DNA of 45,793 nt from positions 1 to 45,793 of the forward strand of contig LIUI01000030.1 of assembly GCA_001462235.1 (NCBI GenBank). The letters are read 5' to 3'. Below the pieces are notes generated by a model that had not been told where the DNA came from, did not search any database, and saw only the letters and a list, made by a program, of their open reading frames with translations. This stretch comes from Fibrobacteria bacterium GUT307 (lineage in GTDB: Bacteria > Fibrobacterota > Fibrobacteria > Fibrobacterales > Fibrobacteraceae). Below are positions 31,150-40,621 of the stretch, piece by piece (the stretch's first letter is position 1; the number at the start of each line of letters is the position of its first letter). Made by a program: the position numbers and the translations under genes.

Positions 31150-33606
31150 ATGCACAAATTTTCTTTATTTTCTGCGGTTCTTCTCTGTGCTTTTTCTTTT
31201 TCGTTTGCTCAGGATATTCTGGTCAATGTGGTGGGGTATGAAAAAAGCGGCGCAAAACGCGCTGTTATTCAGCATACAACTTCAATTACAGATACTAAAT
31301 TCGAAATAATTGATGCACAAGGTAATGTTGTTACCAAAAACCTTGGGGCACAAGCCTCTGTCAAAGGGTGGAGCGGCCGTACTTTTAAGGTGGCAGATTT
31401 CAGTGATTTTAAGCAGGATGGTAAATACAGGTTGAGAGTAGGTTCTGTAACTTCGCCGGAATTTGAAATTGGTGAAAAAATTTTGCAAAGGGAAACAGGG
31501 GCTTTTCAGGTGAGCTTCTTTAATGGAATGAGGAATACCGACGAAGGCGACAGCAACTTGGGGATTCGCGGCAGTTCGCAAACCCACAATATCTACGGCG
31601 GTTGGTGGGATGCCACCGGAGACCCCGGTAAGCATCTTTCCCATTTGTCTTATGCTAATTATTTTAATCCTCAGCAAATACCTTTGGTTGTATGGGCATT
31701 GCTCCAAGCTAATGAATTTCAGCCTACGGTTTTCTCTACGCTAGCAACAGAAGAAGCGGCATGGGGTGCAGATTATCTCTTGCGTTCTCTATCTACTGCC
31801 GGTTATTTTTATATGTCGGTATTTGATGACTGGGGTGCTGGGTATCGTGAAATCTGCGAATGGAGCGGTTCGGACGGAGCGCGTTCAGATAGTGCAAATG
31901 CTTACCGGTCTGCAATGCGTGAAGGTGGCGGTGTATCAATAGCGGCTCTTGCTAGGGCGAGCAAAGCCGGTATAAGCGGCGATAGTAGCTTTGCCAGGTA
32001 TCTTGCGGGAGCAAAGCGTGCTTATGCTCATCTCAAAGCCAATCCTACTACATATCAGAACGATGGCAAAGAAAACATTATTGATGATTACACAGGTCTT
32101 CTCGCTGCAAGCGAACTTTACAACGCTACGCAAGAAAATGAATACCTTATAGACGCACAAGCTAGAGCAGCTTCTCTTTTGGCATATCAATCTGAGGATG
32201 GATGGTTTTATAGCGATAAGCTCAAAACGCGCCCATTCTACCATGCCGCAGATGAGGGCTTTCCTGTAGTTGCCCTTGCACGCTATGTGGAAATATGCAA
32301 GCCAAGCGATGCGGGAAATATACGGCAGGCAATAAGGAAAAACTTTCAATGGTACATAGACATAACCTACCAAGAATCAAATCCCTTTGAGTATGTTAAA
32401 ATGTATGGCTCTACTGGGGCCGGAACAGACCCAACTGCTATAAATCTTGCATTAAACGGCACAGCTACCGCTTCCCGCTCGGAAGGAGCATATACACCGG
32501 ATAAAGCGATTGACGGAGGTTCCACAAACGACTCTAGATGGTCAAGCTATCAAAGCGGGGCAACAGATAATGATGTGCAGTGGATAATCATAGAGCTTGA
32601 AGAAACTTATAAAGTGAATAAAGTTGTTCTAAATTGGGAAGCCGCATATGGAAAGGTTTATGACATAGAAGTTTCCACAAATGGAACTAGTTGGATTAAA
32701 GTTGCCGGAGAAACAAATAATACAAGTGTTGGACGTAAGGAATATTCATTTACTGCGACCAATGCCCGTTATGTAAAGATGAATGGTAAACAGCGAGGAA
32801 ATGAATACGGTGGATTTTCTCTTTACGAATTTGAAATATATGGCGAACAGGAGCAACCGATTACTCTCAAATCCCCGGCACGTTTCTTTATGCCTCACGA
32901 TAACGAAACTAAGTATTGGTGGCAAGGGGAAAACGCCCGCATAGCTTCGCTTTCTGCGGCTTTTGCAATGGGTGCGCAACTTGCTGCCCTAAACCGCGAG
33001 TTTTGGTACGACACTCTGTTTGCCATGACTACTGCACAGCTAGACTGGATACTTGGAAAAAATCCCTTTGGGGTTAGCATGATGTTTGGGTTTGGAACAA
33101 AAAATTATCCCGATTATACTCCTGGCGCAAGAATGCGTTCCAACATTAAAGGCGGAATTTGCAATGGCATTACTGCTATGGACGGGAATGAGAGCAATCT
33201 GGAATGGAAACCTTATAGGGATGATGAATGGCAAAATTGGCGTTGGATTGAACAATGGCTTCCGCATAACGCTTGGTATCTCACAGCAATCTCAGCTATT
33301 TCGTACACAATAGATAATCCCATTACGCCAATCAAAAAAAGCGATTTGGCAAAAGCTTCTCATTTTAAAATTTCGGTCATTAACGGCAGGAATATGAATG
33401 TGGAATTGCCTTTTGCCGCAGATAAGCACACAAGCATTGATATTTACAATATGCGTGGGCAAAAACTGCTTTCTTACAGCGTACCGGCAGGCAATTTATA
33501 TGCGACTATTGAGATGCCCTCTAACATAAAGCATGGCGTATATATACTGAGTGTTAAGAATATGGCTGGAAAAACTGCCTCCGGCAGGTTTATATTCGGT
33601 CAATAA
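31150..33606 (+). CDS. Secreted GH9 cellulase with internal CBM32-like domain and T9SS tail
   Basis: The 818-aa protein starts with a signal peptide (ending FSFSFAQ) and a CelD-type Ig-like domain (to about residue 115). The GH9 (alpha/alpha)6 domain follows, with the catalytic-base region YGGWWDATGDPGKHLSH. At about residues 430-570 the catalytic domain is interrupted by an F5/8 type C (CBM32-like) module (NLALNGTATASRSEGAYTPD...FSLYEFEIYGEQ). GH9 then resumes (YWWQGENARIASLSAAFAMG, LDWILGKNPFGVSMMFG) and ends with WRWIEQWLPHNAWYLTAIS, holding the predicted acid Glu. A T9SS tail (IDIYNMRGQKLLSY...HGVYILSVKN) closes it. Confidence 0.93.
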   Translation: MHKFSLFSAVLLCAFSFSFAQDILVNVVGYEKSGAKRAVIQHTTSITDTKFEIIDAQGNVVTKNLGAQASVKGWSGRTFKVADFSDFKQDGKYRLRVGSVTSPEFEIGEKILQRETGAFQVSFFNGMRNTDEGDSNLGIRGSSQTHNIYGGWWDATGDPGKHLSHLSYANYFNPQQIPLVVWALLQANEFQPTVFSTLATEEAAWGADYLLRSLSTAGYFYMSVFDDWGAGYREICEWSGSDGARSDSANAYRSAMREGGGVSIAALARASKAGISGDSSFARYLAGAKRAYAHLKANPTTYQNDGKENIIDDYTGLLAASELYNATQENEYLIDAQARAASLLAYQSEDGWFYSDKLKTRPFYHAADEGFPVVALARYVEICKPSDAGNIRQAIRKNFQWYIDITYQESNPFEYVKMYGSTGAGTDPTAINLALNGTATASRSEGAYTPDKAIDGGSTNDSRWSSYQSGATDNDVQWIIIELEETYKVNKVVLNWEAAYGKVYDIEVSTNGTSWIKVAGETNNTSVGRKEYSFTATNARYVKMNGKQRGNEYGGFSLYEFEIYGEQEQPITLKSPARFFMPHDNETKYWWQGENARIASLSAAFAMGAQLAALNREFWYDTLFAMTTAQLDWILGKNPFGVSMMFGFGTKNYPDYTPGARMRSNIKGGICNGITAMDGNESNLEWKPYRDDEWQNWRWIEQWLPHNAWYLTAISAISYTIDNPITPIKKSDLAKASHFKISVINGRNMNVELPFAADKHTSIDIYNMRGQKLLSYSVPAGNLYATIEMPSNIKHGVYILSVKNMAGKTASGRFIFGQ

Positions 33607-33610
33607 TTTA

Positions 33611-33616
33611 TATATT
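33611..33616 (+). promoter_or_regulatory. -10 box (TATATT) of the GH3 gene
   Basis: It lies 4 nt after the GH9 stop and 7 nt before the preferred ATG at 33624; the track ATG at 33618 is only 1 nt from the box. Confidence 0.55.
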
Positions 33617-33623
33617 TATGCCT

Positions 33624-35942
33624 ATGCAAGCTATAGTCCTTTTTTCCGCACTTTTCTTTATGGTGGGGAGCATTTTTGCCGCTCCTCTGAATCTAACAGG
33701 CACAGTTAAAACCGAAAACGACTCTCCTGTTGAAAACGCCGTTGTTTTGCTAAAGGTGAACGATGGCCTTATAGCATACGCTCGTACTTTGAGCGGTTCA
33801 AACGGCAATTTTGTTCTTTTGCCGGGTAAAGATGCTCCAACTCCTATAGCAAGGTCGGTTGCACTCCTGCCTACTAAGTTTGCGAGCTATCAAGCAATGG
33901 ATTTGAAGGGACGTGCTTATGGTCATTTGAACAATTTGCCGCAGGGTATTTATGTTCTTTTGGGCAAAACCGAAAGCGGCAAAAGCGTAAATTTAGGCAC
34001 TGTTTATCACAGGGGCGGAGCACTGAAAATCGGTGAAATTACGCAAAAGGAGCAGAAAGTTAAAAACCTGGCTAAAACCGTTGGCAACGATGAAGTTCGC
34101 TTGATAGTACGCAAAGCCGGATATTTGCCAAAAGAAGTCCTGTTCAACAACTTTGATGAAAATGTTGGAATCGTTGTTTTGGAACGCGATCCGCTTGAAA
34201 GCCGTATTGACGATGTAATGGCTACGATGAGTGACCAAGACAAGATTTATCAAATGACCCAACCTCTCGTTTCTGCTGGCTCCTATGGCGGCCCCAATTC
34301 CGACAGAAGTCTTTTCGGAAGTGTTTTGCAAGGCGGCGGTGAATATAGTTCAACTTTTTTAAATAGCATGAATACTACGTTAAGCAGTTGGGCCAAAGCG
34401 AAAATCCCTGTGACTTACGGCAAAGATTTTGTTCATGGAACTTCCGATATTGAAGGCTCTACCATATTCCCGCATAACATAGGGCTTGGAGCTACCAGAG
34501 ATTCTGCTTTGGTGCGCGAGATAGGTGAGGCAACGGCTAAGGAATCTTGGGCTGGGAAAGTGGATTTGATTTTTGGGCCTGCAATTTCGGTTCCGCAAAA
34601 TGAGCGTTGGGGCAGGGTTTATGAGGGCTTTGGGGAAACTGCAGAATTGGCGGTAATGATGGGTGCAGCCATGGTTCGTGGCTTGCAAGGCGAGAAATAT
34701 GATGCGCCTTGGCGTGTTATAGCAACAGCAAAGCATTATTTAGCAGATGGCTCAACAACAAATGGAAAAGACAGAGGAAATAATGCAGATATAACCGATA
34801 CTGAATTAAGAGCTGTTCATTTACCCGGATATGAAGCTGTTGTGGAGCAAGGTGTTTTGAGCGTTATGGCTTCTTTTAATCAAATTGGAGGTGTTCATCA
34901 GCATGTTGATTCTTTGCGTTTAACGGGATGGCTAAAAACCGAGCTTGGTTTTGACGGCTATATAATCAGCGATTGGCAAGGAATTGCAAATTCCACAAGG
35001 CCGGGATTTACGGAAGATTATGGTGGCGGTGGCGGCGGCGGCCCGACTTTAACTTCCGAGGCAGTTCGTAAGGCAATAAATTCAGGTATTGACCTTGCTA
35101 TGGAACCTAACAGCCATACACAATTTATAAACCTTTTAACCGCTCTTGTAGAGGAGGGCAAAGTATCTAAAGCTCGCATTGACGATGCTGTGCGCCGCAT
35201 TTTGCGTGCTAAATTCCGTGCGGGCAGAATGGATAATCCTCAAGGCCCTACGGCATATAGCGGTGCAAAAGGTACGCATCGCAATCTCGCAAGGAAAGCT
35301 GTTCGCCAAAGTTTGGTTCTGTTAAAAAATGATAACAATGCGTTGCCTATTTCAAAAAGTGCAAAAGTTTATTTGTTTGGCCAGCCTTCAGACATTATAA
35401 CTAACACTAGTTATCAATGCGGTGGCTGGACACTCGGTTGGCGGGGTTCATATAATTACGATATGTACGGCAATCCAACCAATGCAAAGAACGTTCCGGG
35501 TGCGACATCCATTCAAGCCGGCATAGACCTGGTTGCGTCAGGTGCAATTGTTTCCAATGCGGATAATGCCGATGTTATTATTTATGTCACCGGAGAAAGC
35601 CCTTATGCAGAATGGCATGGCGATATAGACAATATAACCTTTGACGATAATAATGCGTCTCAGTTAAGCACCTATAAAAATCAAGGCAAAAAGGTTGTCA
35701 CTGTTTTCATAAGCGGGCGTCCGAGAGAAACAAATTCTCTTTTAGACGCAAGCCATGCTTTTGTAGCGGCGTGGTTGCCGGGTTCTGAGGGTGCGGGCAT
35801 TGCGGATGTTCTTTTTGAAGGGCCTTATAATTTCACCGGCAAACTTCCTCACACATGGCCTCGCGATAAATCCGTTTTTCCTATGAACAGCACTCAAACA
35901 AGTGAAAAGTGGTTCCCCTATGGATACGGGCTTACATACTAA
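33624..35942 (+). CDS. Exported GH3 beta-glucosidase with N-terminal beta-sandwich domain
   Basis: Start at MQAIVLFSALFFMVGSIFA, a signal peptide; 772 aa. Residues about 20-190 form a carboxypeptidase-regulatory-like/Ig region (LTGTVKTENDSPVENAVVLL). The GH3 N-terminal barrel follows (SRIDDVMATMSDQDKIYQM, GKDFVHGTSDIEGSTIFPHNIG, VIATAKHYLADG) with nucleophile Asp450 in IISDWQG. The GH3 C-terminal domain ends in FPYGYGLTY, so the FnIII-like domain of many GH3 enzymes is absent. It should release glucose from cello-oligosaccharides. Unlike the GH5 and GH9 enzymes it has no T9SS tail and may be periplasmic. It lies just downstream of GH9. Confidence 0.93.
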   Translation: MQAIVLFSALFFMVGSIFAAPLNLTGTVKTENDSPVENAVVLLKVNDGLIAYARTLSGSNGNFVLLPGKDAPTPIARSVALLPTKFASYQAMDLKGRAYGHLNNLPQGIYVLLGKTESGKSVNLGTVYHRGGALKIGEITQKEQKVKNLAKTVGNDEVRLIVRKAGYLPKEVLFNNFDENVGIVVLERDPLESRIDDVMATMSDQDKIYQMTQPLVSAGSYGGPNSDRSLFGSVLQGGGEYSSTFLNSMNTTLSSWAKAKIPVTYGKDFVHGTSDIEGSTIFPHNIGLGATRDSALVREIGEATAKESWAGKVDLIFGPAISVPQNERWGRVYEGFGETAELAVMMGAAMVRGLQGEKYDAPWRVIATAKHYLADGSTTNGKDRGNNADITDTELRAVHLPGYEAVVEQGVLSVMASFNQIGGVHQHVDSLRLTGWLKTELGFDGYIISDWQGIANSTRPGFTEDYGGGGGGGPTLTSEAVRKAINSGIDLAMEPNSHTQFINLLTALVEEGKVSKARIDDAVRRILRAKFRAGRMDNPQGPTAYSGAKGTHRNLARKAVRQSLVLLKNDNNALPISKSAKVYLFGQPSDIITNTSYQCGGWTLGWRGSYNYDMYGNPTNAKNVPGATSIQAGIDLVASGAIVSNADNADVIIYVTGESPYAEWHGDIDNITFDDNNASQLSTYKNQGKKVVTVFISGRPRETNSLLDASHAFVAAWLPGSEGAGIADVLFEGPYNFTGKLPHTWPRDKSVFPMNSTQTSEKWFPYGYGLTY

Positions 35943-36132
35943 AATCCAAAGCATGGCTTTGGATTTTTACCAAGGCAATGTTGGCACAGCTAACTCTAAG
36001 TATTTCAGTATCTTAGACGAGTTGAGCAAATATGAGCCTTTTGTGAAAAATGCTAAAAAAGTGCTAAAAATGCAGGAAAATGAGGACTGGGTAGGCTTAG
36101 GGGATTGCTTTATATGTGTACTACCGCAGTAG
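35920..36132 (+). CDS. Small hypothetical protein overlapping the GH3 3' end
   Basis: MDTGLHTKIQSMALDFYQG begins 23 nt inside the GH3 gene in another frame; 70 aa. MALDF (35953) is a possible later start. The core FYQGNVGTANSKYFSILDEL...VLKMQENEDWVGLGDCF has the rhythm of small helical proteins of the type 'F-Y-x-G-x(3)-AN...AQE-x-x-D-[WY]-[IV]-x-L-[AG]-D', which I recall from flagellum- or motility-linked hypothetical proteins, although I cannot name the family. The alternating hydrophobic pattern suggests a real gene. Its stop is 6 nt from the convergent porU stop. Confidence 0.5.
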   Translation: MDTGLHTKIQSMALDFYQGNVGTANSKYFSILDELSKYEPFVKNAKKVLKMQENEDWVGLGDCFICVLPQ

Positions 36133-36138
36133 CGACAA

Positions 36139-39100
36139 TTACCTGCTAATAACCAATTTCTGTTTCTTTTCAAAAGTTTTTTTGCTTCCGCTCTCTGTTG
36201 ATTGCACGGTGCTTTGCACAATGTAATGGTAAAGTCCGTTTGCTAGCAAACGTCCCCTTGAATCCCTGCCATCCCAATGAGTTATTCCGGAAACTGCATT
36301 ATTTATGGTTTTGACAAGTTTTCCGTTTTGGTCAAAAATCTTTATTCTAACATCGCTTAGCCTTTCTCCGAATAAATTTTTGAAATAAAAAACAGTTCCG
36401 TTTTTTTTCATAGGATTAGGCACGTTAAATACATCCGTTAAACCCTCTTTGTTTTCTTGGCTAAGCGAAATTCTAAGAGAACGAGATGCAACATTACCTA
36501 AAATATCCTGTGCATTCACTTTAAAAACATATTCGCCAGGGTCGTAGGATGTTCCAAAATTCATTTTTGCAGCAGCACGTTTTCCGGTTTGCTCAGATAG
36601 TGGCCAAGGGTGCCAAGCATCTTCAACAGGGCTTACCTCAAAAGTAATTCCTTCATCTGCTTCTTCTCTATAATCTATGCCGGTAGAATCTCTTATTACA
36701 ACATCCAAGCAAGCTGGAATTTCCAAACCTATCTGTGCATTCTCTGCAAAAGAAGTGGCTATTCCGGAGCGCATACATGGATAGATATTTATGCTCGGGG
36801 GGGTAGTATCATTGATTGAATTTGCATAAGGTGAAGTTCCGGATAGCAAAATACCATTTACCGCCATTCTTCCTATTTCAATAGTTCCGGGCTTGTAACT
36901 CCAAAGCCTTATTTGTGCAGAAGTATCGCCGAATGATAGTTTGCGAGGAGTGATAAATTCTGTTTGAAACTTGCCGTCTTTTATCTCCAGTTCTTCGCTA
37001 TAAATAGGATTGCCCGGTATTTTTATATTTGCAGAACAATAACTTTCGTCATTGCAGTTTTTTTGAGTTAAAGTTCGGGATTTTTCGCCTTCCAAAACTT
37101 GTATGCGAACTCGCCCTGTTTGCACAGAAGCCTTACCGGAAATAGGTAGCTTTTGCAAAGCCTGAATTGTATCCGGGGCACTGTCTAGTTGCAGCGAAAT
37201 TCCCCTTCTTGGCATACTCAAAACAGGTTCTCCCAAAAGCACATATTTTGTGTTATTATACCTTTGATCAGCAGAGGTAAAATCAATGCTTTGTTTTACT
37301 CCAAAGATAGCGTCTCCTAAAAGATTATTCTGATTAAATAATGAGTATTCTAGAACTTTCTCTGAAAAATTTACATTTTGAGTGGCATAAACCTCCCTTA
37401 AAGCACCGATTGCAGCTATAGCCCCTTTGGATTTTGCGGTCACGAATGCTTCGGAAAGGCCTACAGAAGATGCGTCATCAAAACGAGCGACTGAGCAAGA
37501 AAAAGAACCTAAAATAGTGTACCTCCCGGAATCTGGATATACATTGCTCAAAGAAGATGTATTCAGTAAATCTTCGTCTGCCCATTGAACGGTATTTCCG
37601 TGCCCGTAATACATTGTGAAAAGTGCGCCTTGATTTAAGCGAAGCAAAAGTTCCTTTGCCGCACCTGGTTTTTTGCCACTACCGTCTTTTTCATATTGGA
37701 GCAAGGAAATTTTTCGCATATCCATTGTAAAGTTTTCTTTTCTTGAAAGTGAATCTATAAGGGTTGCGGTTCTTTCCATTTGTAATGTATGTTTAATATT
37801 ATCAATATTGCTTCCCTGCATTGCATCATCTGCGTTAAGGATAATTGTATTTCGCCAACTTCCATTGTTCATGGCAAAAACTTCTTCATAATCCTTTACT
37901 TTTTGAATGTAATTATCAAACTCATTAGTGTTTGAAACAGGAAGGCGCCCTATAGATAAAGATAAATTATATTTCCCAAATCTCACCACCTCACCACTAT
38001 CTAAAACGGCAAAAAAATCGTCTGTGGATAAATCTTCTGATTCATAAGGCGGGATTAAATTATCCCTTGAGTTAGACCTGATTTTTCTATAATCATAATT
38101 GCCATGCCCGGCGAGCAAAACATATCTTAAATTTTGGCACCGTTCTTTTGCATATCTTAGGTAATCTCTGATGGCAACAGGTGAATTCTTTTGCGCTCCG
38201 TGATTTCTGTAAATATCTTCTACCAAAACCACCGATGTATTTAATTTTATAGGAGCAGTGCCACCTTCTCTAAATTGTTTTAATTTAGCGGCACTATTTT
38301 GCAAAATCTCCGAAGTTAAAATCAAATATTCAGGGCAGGCATCAGAAATTTTCAACGGGTCTAAAACAGAATATCTATTTGGAATGGCTTCAATAAACGC
38401 CGGGGTTTTATAGCTGCCTTTTCTATGCAAAAAATATTTTGTATCTCCATCGCTTGATATTGTATCGCTTGTTCCTTCTAAAATTTCTACCGGAATAAAA
38501 TTTTTTACTTTTATGAGTTCCATATTTGCCGGCACGGGAATTTTCACTGCTCCGCTTGCAAACCCCGGAAACAGCCATTCGTTGCCTGGGCTTTTTGTTA
38601 TGTTGTAATTGTAGGCAATTGACAAGCCGTCAAATTTGTCATTTTGCCGAGTGCTGGAAATTTCCAATTTATATGAATTATTCGTTTCCGTTGCTTTGTC
38701 GCTTGCAAAAACAAATGCTCCGCCAACCGTGTCTATTGGTTCTAATTTTTCATTTTGAAAGAAAAAATTAAAATTTATGCCTTTCATTCTTTCTTTCCAA
38801 GACCAATTCCAGTTTTCTGAGGTTGAACGTATCGGGAAAAATGTCACTCCTATGAGTATGGATTTTCCATCTATGCCGTTCAAATTTTTAACGGAATTTT
38901 GGAAATCTGCTTGATTAACTGCAACTGTGGAATTTTTCTCACCCCATACCCAAAACCATTCCTTGCCTGTATTATCTTCAATTGAATGGTCGCCAAAATA
39001 GTTATCTCGCAAAATTGAATCCTTTTCTGAGCGGGCATATTTTTTCCAAATTATGTCTCTTGCTCCGCTTATGTTTTTTGAATTGCTCCCTAGTGTTTCT

Positions 39101-40053
39101 CCTGTTCCGCCTACACCTAGATAAAAATATTGGTAAAAACTATATGGTGAATTGGAAAAATAATAATCCATCCCGCTTTGAGAATGGCTTTTTTTCCAAA
39201 TTGCAGTTCCATATCCAAAGAATACTATAGAATCGCCTTTATCAAAAATTCCATTACTGTTTTTGTCTTTGACTATTATTGGGATTTCTTCTGCATTTGG
39301 GAAAGTTTCCTCTTTGTTAATTTTTTCTGGCAATGTATCCGGTGATGCGCTAAACAGCCTTAAGGCAGAGATTTTTATTCCGGGATCGCTAATTCTTTTT
39401 TCCACATCATCAAAAGAAATAGCATACATTCCATCTGCAAGTGTTGATAAATCTGCGCTGCCAATTCCAATTCTGAGCAGCCAGTCTATACCTGCCATAG
39501 AACTTTTCAAAGCCTTGCGGGAACTTAAATTTATTTTTGTTCCGAATTTCGTGGCGGCATTTTTATTTTCAACTTGTGAAAGTGCTCTTTTGCCCGGCAA
39601 GTAACCGTTTGCGTTTCCACTGAAATTTATTTTCACCCTAAAATCTTTCCGTAAATTCCATGAATTGCCGCTTGAATAAATCAAAGGAATATTGATCTTA
39701 ACTCTCCATAATCCATCTTTTAGGTAAGGCTCGCCGATTTTTAAGGAGTTTTGTTCTGCTCCGCACGGCTTGCCGTTTAATTTCTCGGTTTTAATGTTTT
39801 CTAGGCTAACACTTGGCAGTGAAGAATTTGGCAATGCTATTGTATATGCCCTAAAAGGAATGCCTGGGGTCTCTGCTTTGCCAAAAAAAGACGAGTTTTC
39901 CGGCATAAAAAGAACTTCATTTTGGCAAGGACCTTCGCTTAGAGCCGCAACTTTGTCCGTAAAGATGAATTCACTTTGGTTGTCGCGCTGAATTTCAAGG
40001 GCGAATATGCCAATAGGTAGCAAAATAAGGGTTTTAAAGATGCGAAAGATCAC
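36139..40053 (-). CDS. porU: PorU-like type IX secretion sortase (C25 cysteine peptidase)
   Basis: The 1304-aa protein starts at GTG (40053), with a signal peptide (ending GIFALEIQ). The gingipain-type C25 domain contains YVLLAGHGNYDYR, LSIGRLPV and the catalytic pair His818 (MYYGHGN) and Cys853 (GSFSCSVARFD), 35 residues apart as expected for gingipains. KSKGAIAAIGALREVYATQN completes the fold. Beta domains follow, and the C-terminus is a FlgD-like Ig domain (HWDGRDSRGRLLANGLYHY). PorU removes T9SS sorting tails from cargo and attaches the cargo to the cell surface. No other T9SS component is in this window, but several cargo genes are. Confidence 0.84.
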   Translation of the reverse strand: MIFRIFKTLILLPIGIFALEIQRDNQSEFIFTDKVAALSEGPCQNEVLFMPENSSFFGKAETPGIPFRAYTIALPNSSLPSVSLENIKTEKLNGKPCGAEQNSLKIGEPYLKDGLWRVKINIPLIYSSGNSWNLRKDFRVKINFSGNANGYLPGKRALSQVENKNAATKFGTKINLSSRKALKSSMAGIDWLLRIGIGSADLSTLADGMYAISFDDVEKRISDPGIKISALRLFSASPDTLPEKINKEETFPNAEEIPIIVKDKNSNGIFDKGDSIVFFGYGTAIWKKSHSQSGMDYYFSNSPYSFYQYFYLGVGGTGETLGSNSKNISGARDIIWKKYARSEKDSILRDNYFGDHSIEDNTGKEWFWVWGEKNSTVAVNQADFQNSVKNLNGIDGKSILIGVTFFPIRSTSENWNWSWKERMKGINFNFFFQNEKLEPIDTVGGAFVFASDKATETNNSYKLEISSTRQNDKFDGLSIAYNYNITKSPGNEWLFPGFASGAVKIPVPANMELIKVKNFIPVEILEGTSDTISSDGDTKYFLHRKGSYKTPAFIEAIPNRYSVLDPLKISDACPEYLILTSEILQNSAAKLKQFREGGTAPIKLNTSVVLVEDIYRNHGAQKNSPVAIRDYLRYAKERCQNLRYVLLAGHGNYDYRKIRSNSRDNLIPPYESEDLSTDDFFAVLDSGEVVRFGKYNLSLSIGRLPVSNTNEFDNYIQKVKDYEEVFAMNNGSWRNTIILNADDAMQGSNIDNIKHTLQMERTATLIDSLSRKENFTMDMRKISLLQYEKDGSGKKPGAAKELLLRLNQGALFTMYYGHGNTVQWADEDLLNTSSLSNVYPDSGRYTILGSFSCSVARFDDASSVGLSEAFVTAKSKGAIAAIGALREVYATQNVNFSEKVLEYSLFNQNNLLGDAIFGVKQSIDFTSADQRYNNTKYVLLGEPVLSMPRRGISLQLDSAPDTIQALQKLPISGKASVQTGRVRIQVLEGEKSRTLTQKNCNDESYCSANIKIPGNPIYSEELEIKDGKFQTEFITPRKLSFGDTSAQIRLWSYKPGTIEIGRMAVNGILLSGTSPYANSINDTTPPSINIYPCMRSGIATSFAENAQIGLEIPACLDVVIRDSTGIDYREEADEGITFEVSPVEDAWHPWPLSEQTGKRAAAKMNFGTSYDPGEYVFKVNAQDILGNVASRSLRISLSQENKEGLTDVFNVPNPMKKNGTVFYFKNLFGERLSDVRIKIFDQNGKLVKTINNAVSGITHWDGRDSRGRLLANGLYHYIVQSTVQSTESGSKKTFEKKQKLVISR

Positions 40054-40061
40054 AGAGCATA

Positions 40062-40067
40062 AATATA
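40062..40067 (-). promoter_or_regulatory. -10 box (TATATT) of porU
   Basis: ATTATATTTATGCTCT leads into the GTG start, 8 nt after the box. The ATG inside this spacer is out of frame. Confidence 0.5.
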
Positions 40068-40087
40068 ATAAATTGTAGAATATTTTC

Positions 40088-40093
40088 TATATT
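40088..40093 (+). promoter_or_regulatory. -10 box (TATATT) of the 40114 gene pair
   Basis: ATTTTCTATATTTC is followed after about 10 nt by AAAAAGGAG, so this transcript has a normal short leader. Confidence 0.6.
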
Positions 40094-40113
40094 TCTTATA
40101 AAAAGGAGACTGT

Positions 40114-40269
40114 ATGTTGGAGAAGGCTGTTAAAAAATATAAAGAACTGCTTGTTCTCAAGCTAAATAATGCGGAGAATTTGGAGCTTCAATGGGAAGCA
40201 AAAGCCTATATGGATTGTATAAATATGTTAGATACAATTCTTAAAGGAAATGGCGTAGAAACCTTGTAG
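40114..40269 (+). CDS. Small hypothetical protein, 51 aa (not in ORF track)
   Basis: MLEKAVKKYKELLVLKLNN, then AENLELQWEAKAYMDCINML and a short tail to TAG. The start has a strong AAAAAGGAG 6-7 nt upstream and a promoter before it, good evidence for translation despite the length. The protein is predicted to be one or two amphipathic helices and soluble. It probably forms an operon with the next gene (16 nt gap). Family not recognised. Confidence 0.7.
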   Translation: MLEKAVKKYKELLVLKLNNAENLELQWEAKAYMDCINMLDTILKGNGVETL

Positions 40270-40285
40270 CCTAAGCTTGCCAGCT

Positions 40286-40621
40286 ATGTTTAAAGATCCA
40301 AAAATGGTAGAAATAGTGGCTGTAATGGGTTTTGGCGGCATTGTTTGGCTTTTGGCTATGAAGGAATTGTTGACTAAAGAAGAAGTAGCCAACGGAAATA
40401 AGGCTACATCAAGATTTAACAAGAAGGCAGGTAAACAAGATGGTGGTACAGCAATTCAGCTTACATATATCACTAAAGAACAAATTATGGATCTTACAGC
40501 AGAGCAATTGAAAGAAATCCCCGAATCCGAAGTAGAGAAATTGCCCACAGTTTTAAAAGATATGTTCAGAAGACGTAAAAACGATGTTTTGCTAGCCGAT
40601 AGGGCAAAAAAGAGTAAATAG
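40286..40621 (+). CDS. Small membrane-anchored hypothetical protein
   Basis: The ATG at 40286 (MFKDPKMVEIVAVMGFGGIV) is preferred to the track's TTG; 111 aa. One membrane segment (residues about 7-23, IVAVMGFGGIVWLLAM) is followed by a charged cytoplasmic part. That part contains a helical repeat-like stretch (YITKEQIMDLTAEQLKEIPESEVEKLP) and a basic end. No family recognised. Its last 30 nt overlap the convergent pseudouridine synthase gene. Confidence 0.65.
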   Translation: MFKDPKMVEIVAVMGFGGIVWLLAMKELLTKEEVANGNKATSRFNKKAGKQDGGTAIQLTYITKEQIMDLTAEQLKEIPESEVEKLPTVLKDMFRRRKNDVLLADRAKKSK

